A DNA stretch of 17,492 nucleotides from JBOGEB01 sp050743125 (GTDB taxonomy: Bacteria; Actinomycetota; Nitriliruptoria; Euzebyales; Egibacteraceae): positions 1 to 17,492 of the forward strand of contig JBOGEB010000078.1 in NCBI GenBank assembly GCA_050743125.1, in the 5' to 3' direction. Within the stretch, counting starts at the first letter, position 1, and each line of letters starts with the position of its first letter. Below the pieces are notes generated by a model that did no database searches, had not been told where the DNA came from, and saw only the letters and a program-made list of their open reading frames with translations. Below are positions 13,393-17,492 of this stretch, in pieces. Made by a program: the position numbers and the translations under genes.

Positions 13393-14349
13393 TCAGACGG
13401 CCTCAGGCGCGAAGGCGGCAACAGGCCGAAGATGCACCTCGGCGCCGCGGCCGAGGGCGAGGCGGTCGACCTCGCCTCGGGTGAGCTGGACCCAGACGTC
13501 TTGCCCTTCGGCGACGGCCTCGACGCGCACCTCGAACCCGAGGCGAACCAGGCGGGTGACCTGAGCCGGGACAGTCCCCTGGTCAGCGTGAGTGAGGACC
13601 TCGAGGTCGTGGGGGCGGACGAGCCTGCCGCCGAGCGTGGTCACGGGTCCGAGGAAGCTCATCACGAAGTCGTTGGCGGGTTGGTCGTAAAGCTCGTCGG
13701 GTGGGCCGACCTGCTCGATCACGCCGTCGTTGATGACCACGATCTCATCCGCGACCTCCATGGCCTCCTCTTGGTCATGGGTGACGAACACGGTGGTGAC
13801 GTGCACGACGTCGTGGAGGCGGCGCAGCCAGTCGCGCAGCTCCTTGCGCACCTTGGCGTCGAGCGCGCCGAACGGCTCGTCGAGGAGCAGGACCTGGGGC
13901 TCGACCGCCAGCGCGCGCGCAAGCGCCATTCGCTGTCGTTGACCGCCGGAGAGCTGAGACGGGTAGCGGTCGATGAACTGCTCGAGGTGCACGAGCTCGA
14001 GCAGCTCGTCGACACGAGCGCGGATCTCGTGCTTCGCCCTCTTGCGGATCTCAAGGCCGAAGGCCACGTTGCGGCGAACGGTCAAGTGCTTGAAGGCCGC
14101 GTAGTGCTGGAAGACGAAGCCGACGTTCCGCCGCTGGGGCGGCAGCGCGGTGGAGTCCTCCCCCGCGATCTCCACAGTGCCCGCGTCAGGCTGCTCGAGG
14201 CCGGCGATGATCCGCAGCAGCGTCGACTTGCCGCCCCCGCTCGGGCCGAGCAGGGCGGTGAGCGACCCAGTCGGGATCTCGACGGAGACATCGTCGAGGG
14301 CGACGAAGTCACCGAAGCGCTTGGTCACGTTGGTGGCGCGGATGCTCAT
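13393..14349 (-). CDS. cysA: Sulfate/thiosulfate ABC importer ATP-binding protein CysA
   Basis: The ATPase of the sulfate importer, 318 residues, peripheral at the inner face of the membrane. It has Walker A GPSGGGKS (35-42), Q-loop FQHYAAF (80-86), signature LSGGQ (133-137), Walker B VLLLDEP (153-159), D-loop GALDAK and H-loop His191. The YPSQLSGGQRQRMALARALA stretch and the C-terminal TOBE-like domain from about 240 (RPHDLEV, then RLVRLGFEVRVEA) are characteristic of CysA. The ATG overlaps the cysW stop by one base (TGATG), implying coupled translation. It is the last gene of the operon, after the lipoprotein, cysT and cysW. Sulfate, thiosulfate, or both are plausible substrates. A 971-codon frame spanning the whole operon is a GC artefact; only its first part (13393-14349) is this gene. 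Confidence 0.93.
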   Translation of the reverse strand: MSIRATNVTKRFGDFVALDDVSVEIPTGSLTALLGPSGGGKSTLLRIIAGLEQPDAGTVEIAGEDSTALPPQRRNVGFVFQHYAAFKHLTVRRNVAFGLEIRKRAKHEIRARVDELLELVHLEQFIDRYPSQLSGGQRQRMALARALAVEPQVLLLDEPFGALDAKVRKELRDWLRRLHDVVHVTTVFVTHDQEEAMEVADEIVVINDGVIEQVGPPDELYDQPANDFVMSFLGPVTTLGGRLVRPHDLEVLTHADQGTVPAQVTRLVRLGFEVRVEAVAEGQDVWVQLTRGEVDRLALGRGAEVHLRPVAAFAPEAV

Positions 14350-15188
14350 CAGGTGTGCTCCCTTCGTCGCAGCATGCTGATCACGACGAGGATGGTGACG
14401 GTGACAACTGCGAGCGCGACCGAGGAGGCGTACGCGGTCATCTGGTCGAAGTTTTGGAAGCGTTCCTCGACGATGAGGGTGACCGTCTGGGTCTTGTCGA
14501 CCAGGCGGCCCGACACCACTGCGAGGGCGCCGAACTCGCCGAGAGCCCGGGCGAGCGTGAGCACGACGCCGTAGGCGAGCGCCCAGCGGACGGCAGGCAG
14601 CGTGATCCGGCGGAACGCTTGAAGTCGACTGGCGCCCAGGGTCCAGGCTGCCTGCTCCTGCTCGACGCCGATCTCCTCGAGGACCGGTGCGACCTCCCGC
14701 ACGACCAGTGGGAGCGAAACCACCACCGTGGCCAGCACCATCCCCGGCAGGGCGAAGATGACCTGGAGCCCCCGGTCGTCGAGCCAGCCTCCGAGCGGTG
14801 CGAACCGGCCGTACACGAGGATCAGGGCGAGTCCGACGACGACCGGCGACACCGCCAGCGGCAGGTCGATCAGCGCGTCGAGGAGCCGCCGCCCCGGGAA
14901 CCGGTGGCGGACCAGCAGCACCGCCGCACCGACGCCGAACACGGTGTTGAGCAGGACGGTCCAAAGCGCCACGATGCCGGTGATCTTGAACGCGTGCACC
15001 ACCGACGGATCGGTGAGGGAGTCGATGACGGGTCCGATGCCACCGGAGAAGGTGCGCCAGAACAACAGGCCCACGGGGAGCACCAACAGCAAGGCGAGGT
15101 AGGCGAACGCGACCAGCCGCAGGGCGAGCCGAGAACGTGTTCCAGAACGCTCTTGACGGCGCGCGCCTCGTCGGGTTCCGCTGGTCAT
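14349..15188 (-). CDS. cysW: Sulfate ABC importer permease CysW
   Basis: A membrane permease of 279 residues with about six hydrophobic helices, beginning LALRLVAFAYLALLLVLPVG. It carries the permease coupling (EAA-like) loop EQAAWTLGASRLQAFRRITLP that docks on CysA. DALIDLPLAVSPVVVGLAL and ARALGEFGALAVVSGR are hallmark CysT/CysW stretches; position before cysA and length favour CysW. The ATG at 15188 has GGAGA upstream and gives MTSGTR. An upstream in-frame start at 15251 would run through the intergenic hairpin. The first residues and the preceding ribosome-site region are nearly the same as those of cysT. It pairs with CysT to form the channel. Confidence 0.92.
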   Translation of the reverse strand: MTSGTRRGARRQERSGTRSRLALRLVAFAYLALLLVLPVGLLFWRTFSGGIGPVIDSLTDPSVVHAFKITGIVALWTVLLNTVFGVGAAVLLVRHRFPGRRLLDALIDLPLAVSPVVVGLALILVYGRFAPLGGWLDDRGLQVIFALPGMVLATVVVSLPLVVREVAPVLEEIGVEQEQAAWTLGASRLQAFRRITLPAVRWALAYGVVLTLARALGEFGALAVVSGRLVDKTQTVTLIVEERFQNFDQMTAYASSVALAVVTVTILVVISMLRRREHT

Positions 15189-15209
15189 GTTTGGGTCTCC
15201 AGCGCTGAG
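15172..15209. repeat. Duplicated translation-start segment, cysW copy
   Basis: Seventeen identical bases (15172-15188 = 16108-16124), followed by a diverged stretch containing the ribosome site, occur at both the cysW and cysT starts. The shared part encodes MTSGTR at each start. It is a direct repeat in the same orientation relative to each gene, so either a local duplication or gene conversion. Confidence 0.6.
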
Positions 15210-15260
15210 AACGTGTTTGAGAAGTATTCCGGCCCTCCGGTGCTCCGACACATGTTCTCA
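15206..15260. other. Stem-loop spanning the cysT-cysW junction
   Basis: TGAGAACGTGT (15206-15216) pairs with ACAC, a two-base bulge and GTTCTCA (15248-15260): 11 base pairs. A small inner hairpin, CCGG-CCCT-CCGG, lies at 15229-15240. In the minus-strand mRNA the stem includes the cysT stop codon and ends just before the cysW ribosome site. It could modulate expression or mRNA stability between the two permease genes, or be a short repetitive element. Confidence 0.45.
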
Positions 15261-16124
15261 GGCACGGCGCGCGGCCCAACGCTGGAGGAGGTCGAGTCCG
15301 AACAACACGACGAGCGCCACGACGAGCAGCACCGTGGCGACCGCGGCGGCGCCCGTGGTGTTGTCCGTTTCGATCTGCCCAAAGATGTGCACGGCCGCCA
15401 CCTGGGTCCTGAAGGGCAGGTTCCCAGAGATCAGCACCGTCGACCCGAATTCGCTCATCGCCCGGGCGAACGCCATGGCCGTGCCGGCGGAGATCGCCGG
15501 CGCGAGGCTTGGCAGCACGATCCGCCGGAAGGTGGTCAGGTTGCCGGCGCCGAGCGACGCGGCAGCCTCCTCCATCTCCGGGTCGAGCTCCAGCAGCACG
15601 GGTTGCACGGTTCGGACCACGAACGGCAGCGTCACGAACAGCAACGCGACGACGACACCCGCGCGGGTGTAGGCGAGCTCCAGGCCGAGGGGGCTGTTCA
15701 CGCCGTAGAGCGCGAGCAGCACCAGCCCGGCGACGATGGTCGGCAGCGCGAACGGCAGGTCGATAAGCGCCTCGACGATGCGCTTGCCGTAGAAGTCGTC
15801 GCGCACGAGCACCCAGGCGATGAGCGTCCCGAACACGACGTTGAGCAGCGCGACGAGAATCGACGCGCCGACCGTCAGGCGAATCGCGGCGGTCGCTTCT
15901 GGTGTGGCGACCGCGTCCCAGAAGCTTGCGAACCCGTCCTGGTTGGCCCGCCACGCCACCGCCCCGAGCGGGATGAGGACCAGCAGGCTGAGCCACAGCG
16001 TGGCCAGTCCAACGCCGAGCGCCGTACCCCGATTGAGCCCGGCGAGACCGCGGGGCCGATCCACGGCCGTAGCCCGATCGGGACGAGCCAGAACGGGGGC
16101 ACCTGGGCGGGTTCCGCTGGTCAT
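15258..16124 (-). CDS. cysT: Sulfate ABC importer permease CysT (CysU)
   Basis: A membrane permease of 288 residues with about six hydrophobic segments, starting GVGLATLWLSLLVLIPLG. It has the CysT/CysW marker EALIDLPFALPTIVAGL, the coupling loop EEAAASLGAGNLTTFRRIVLP and AMSEFGSTVLISGNLPF. Being directly after the substrate-binding lipoprotein in transcription order makes it CysT. The ATG at 16124 is preceded by GGAAA and gives MTSGTR, as in cysW. The upstream in-frame start at 16202 lies close to the lipoprotein stop and has no ribosome site, so it is not preferred. It forms the transmembrane channel with CysW and is energised by CysA. Confidence 0.92.
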   Translation of the reverse strand: MTSGTRPGAPVLARPDRATAVDRPRGLAGLNRGTALGVGLATLWLSLLVLIPLGAVAWRANQDGFASFWDAVATPEATAAIRLTVGASILVALLNVVFGTLIAWVLVRDDFYGKRIVEALIDLPFALPTIVAGLVLLALYGVNSPLGLELAYTRAGVVVALLFVTLPFVVRTVQPVLLELDPEMEEAAASLGAGNLTTFRRIVLPSLAPAISAGTAMAFARAMSEFGSTVLISGNLPFRTQVAAVHIFGQIETDNTTGAAAVATVLLVVALVVLFGLDLLQRWAARRA

Positions 16125-16144
16125 TCTGGGTTTCCAGCGGTGAG
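16108..16144. repeat. Duplicated translation-start segment, cysT copy
   Basis: The counterpart of the segment at 15172-15209. A further shared motif, CGACACATG followed by a nearly identical TCT, lies just upstream in mRNA terms at 16197-16209 and 15246-15258. The similarity therefore covers both ends of the two spacers but not their middles. Confidence 0.6.
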
Positions 16145-16220
16145 CCGCCCTGGTGAGCCTTCGTCGGCGACTCCGCGACCCCGTCCTGGGGAGTTTCGAC
16201 ACATGCTCTTGGCTGGGGCG

Positions 16221-17255
16221 CTAGCCAACCGACACCCCGATGGTGCGCTCGACGTCGGCCATGATCCCGCCCTTGGGGTTGAAGAACCGGTCGGAGACCG
16301 TGGCCCATCCGCCGAAGTCCGCGATGGTGAACAGGCCGTCGGGCTCGGGGAACGGGAAGGGGCTTTCCACGTCCGTGATGACTGGTCGGTAGCCGTTCTC
16401 GGCGAAGATTTTCTGCGCGGCCGGGGACTTCAGATAGTCGAGAAAAGCCCGCGCCTGCTCGGGATGCTCGGAGTTCGAAGTCACCGCCACCGGGTTCTCG
16501 ATCAGGATGGTCGACTTGGGGACGAGGTAATCGATGGGCTGGCCCTTCTGCTTGGCGAAGATCGCCTCGTTCTCGTAGGCGAGCAGCACGTCGCCGACGC
16601 CGCCCGTGAAGGTTTGCAGCGACTTGCGGGCGGTGTCGTCCTGCACCGGCACATTGGCGAACAACGCGTTGAGGAACTTGACGCCGTCCTCTTCAGTGCC
16701 GCCGTTCTTGGTGACCTGTCCGAAGGCAGCCATGACGTTCCACCGGGCGCCGCCCGACGTGAACGGGTTCGGAGTGACCACCTTGATCCCGGGACGGGTC
16801 AGGTCGTCCCACCCCTGGATGTTCTTCGGATTGCCTTTCCGCACGACCAGCACCACCACCGAGCGGGTCACCATGCCCTGGTGGGCATCCTTGTTCCAGT
16901 CCTCGGCGACCATGCCAGCCTTCACCAGTCGGGTCATGTCGGGCTCGAGCGAGAACGCCACGATGTCGGCTGCGAGGCCTGACTCCACCGCACGGCTTTG
17001 GTCACCCGACCCGCCATAGGACTTGGTGAACGTGATGTTTCGACCCTCCGGCGTCTTGCTGAACGCCTCGGTGATCCGGTCGTAGGCCTCCTGCGGCGTC
17101 GAGTACGCCACCAACGCAAGCTCTGCGGCCGGTAGCGCAGCTATGCCCGCCTCGCTTCCGACGGCGGTCGGCGCGGCATCGCGGCCTCCGCAGGCTGCCG
17201 TCATCGCAACGACCATCAGCAGCGCGAGCGCCCAGACTGAACGGTGTCCCTTCAT
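16221..17255 (-). CDS. Sulfate/thiosulfate-binding lipoprotein of the ABC importer
   Basis: A 344-residue substrate-binding protein. The N-terminus MKGHRSVWALALLMVVAMTAACGG is a lipoprotein signal with lipobox TAAC and Cys22 as the lipidation site, so the mature protein is anchored outside the membrane. Family motifs of sulfate-binding proteins (Sbp/CysP) follow: VAYSTPQEAY, SYGGSGDQSRAVESGLAADI, VVLVVRKGNPKNIQGWDDL, TPNPFTSGGARWN and GDVLLAYENEAI. It captures sulfate or thiosulfate for CysT/CysW/CysA; sequence alone does not separate the two ligands. A GGGAAGGG ribosome site precedes the ATG. It is the first gene of the operon, 96 bases before cysT, and the region upstream carries a plausible promoter and two inverted repeats. 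Confidence 0.92.
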   Translation of the reverse strand: MKGHRSVWALALLMVVAMTAACGGRDAAPTAVGSEAGIAALPAAELALVAYSTPQEAYDRITEAFSKTPEGRNITFTKSYGGSGDQSRAVESGLAADIVAFSLEPDMTRLVKAGMVAEDWNKDAHQGMVTRSVVVLVVRKGNPKNIQGWDDLTRPGIKVVTPNPFTSGGARWNVMAAFGQVTKNGGTEEDGVKFLNALFANVPVQDDTARKSLQTFTGGVGDVLLAYENEAIFAKQKGQPIDYLVPKSTILIENPVAVTSNSEHPEQARAFLDYLKSPAAQKIFAENGYRPVITDVESPFPFPEPDGLFTIADFGGWATVSDRFFNPKGGIMADVERTIGVSVG

Positions 17256-17292
17256 CGAGTGCCCTTCCCGCCGCTACATCTTTCCAACTACA

Positions 17293-17308
17293 CTGGTTTG
17301 CAAGCCAG
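17293..17308. promoter_or_regulatory. 16-bp near-palindrome near the predicted start of the sulfate operon
   Basis: CTGGTTTGCAAGCCAG is palindromic at 14 of 16 positions around TTGCAA. It lies directly downstream of the putative -10 hexamer and overlaps the expected transcription start, a classic repressor position. Confidence 0.35.
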
Positions 17309-17337
17309 ACGGTACCGCCTTCCGCGGTTTACCACAA
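17309..17337 (-). promoter_or_regulatory. Putative sigma-70-type promoter of the sulfate importer operon
   Basis: On the minus strand, TTGTGG (17337-17332) and TACCGT (17314-17309) are separated by 17 bases. This resembles -35 and -10 elements about 55 bases upstream of the lipoprotein ATG. The match is moderate, and the flanking inverted repeats add weight. Confidence 0.3.
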
Positions 17338-17359
17338 GCTTGATTGTTTGAATCAAGCT
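17337..17359. promoter_or_regulatory. Perfect 9-bp inverted repeat upstream of the sulfate operon, candidate operator
   Basis: AGCTTGATT, then GTTTG, then AATCAAGCT: perfect 9-bp arms around a five-base spacer. It abuts the putative -35 of the importer promoter. It is AT-rich within high-GC DNA, as expected for a regulator site. It is not followed by a T-tract, so a terminator is less likely. Confidence 0.45.
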
Positions 17360-17492
17360 GATTATCTGCATAGGAATAGGTGGGGGGGCGGGGTTTGGTT
17401 GGTGTTGGGGGAAGCACCCTATGCAGTCAGCTCTCGGTTTGAACGGCGGTTTGGTCATGTTCTGCGCAACGCTTGGCGGCGCCAAGGAAGGG
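17360..17492. other. Right-edge region without a supportable gene
   Basis: Contains a G-rich stretch (about 17379-17413) with several runs of G on the plus strand. A short open frame from an ATG at about 17420 runs to the window edge; too little is visible to call it a gene. Confidence 0.35.

Noticed and set aside
13393..16308. 971-codon minus-strand frame
   Set aside because: Only the last third (from the ATG at 14349) is CysA. The rest overlaps cysT and cysW in the wrong frame and has no domain content.
14355..16982. 875-codon plus-strand frame opposite the cys operon
   Set aside because: The low-complexity acidic/His/Gln-rich translation is typical of an antisense shadow of GC-rich genes.
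17379..17413. G-rich stretch considered as a G-quadruplex
   Set aside because: Only three separated runs of three or more Gs, with a long last loop; weak without experimental support.

Overview
The window is high-GC DNA with the gene repertoire of an actinomycete (Actinomycetota): an actinobacterial-style HTH/TPR regulator, GTG starts, MarR and Rrf2 regulators, and a sulfate ABC importer. I cannot name the species. A run of 100 Ns at 1858-1957 marks a scaffold gap, so this is a draft assembly. No rRNA, tRNA, CRISPR array or recognisable transposase was found.

Left part (1-5550): a short-form 6-phosphogluconate dehydrogenase gene (minus). Next comes the 3' end of a gene cut by the gap, whose C-terminal module resembles those of bacterial conflict/signalling effectors. 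It is followed by an HTH-plus-TPR regulator (plus) and a membrane-anchored TPR protein (minus) that is visibly AT-richer and has lost its start codon. An Rrf2-family repressor (minus) closes this part.

Centre (6200-10883): six tightly packed plus-strand genes, less GC-rich than the flanks, that look like a biosynthetic operon acting on the guanidino group of arginine. They encode an MppP/RohP-type PLP-dependent arginine oxidase/hydroxylase, a DUF6190-like (degenerate PIN-like) protein, a DapA-family lyase, a heme-oxygenase-like diiron oxygenase (HDO), a small Rieske [2Fe-2S] protein and a PRMT-fold methyltransferase. The first, third and fourth match the logic of the azomycin (2-nitroimidazole) pathway: arginine to 4-hydroxy-2-oxo-arginine, retro-aldol cleavage, cyclisation to 2-aminoimidazole, then N-oxygenation. 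The PRMT-like enzyme recalls SznE of the streptozotocin pathway, which N-methylates free arginine. The combination suggests an N-methylated nitroimidazole, or another N-oxygenated methylguanidine product. This is the most interesting part of the window.

Right part (10939-17492): a DsbA-like gene and a MarR gene form a minus-strand operon with a strong palindrome just upstream. A single-domain rhodanese (plus) follows. Then comes a complete minus-strand sulfate/thiosulfate importer operon in the transcription order substrate-binding lipoprotein, CysT, CysW, CysA, with two inverted repeats around its putative promoter. Sulfur handling (importer and rhodanese) is the theme of this side. CysT and CysW share a duplicated translation-start segment.
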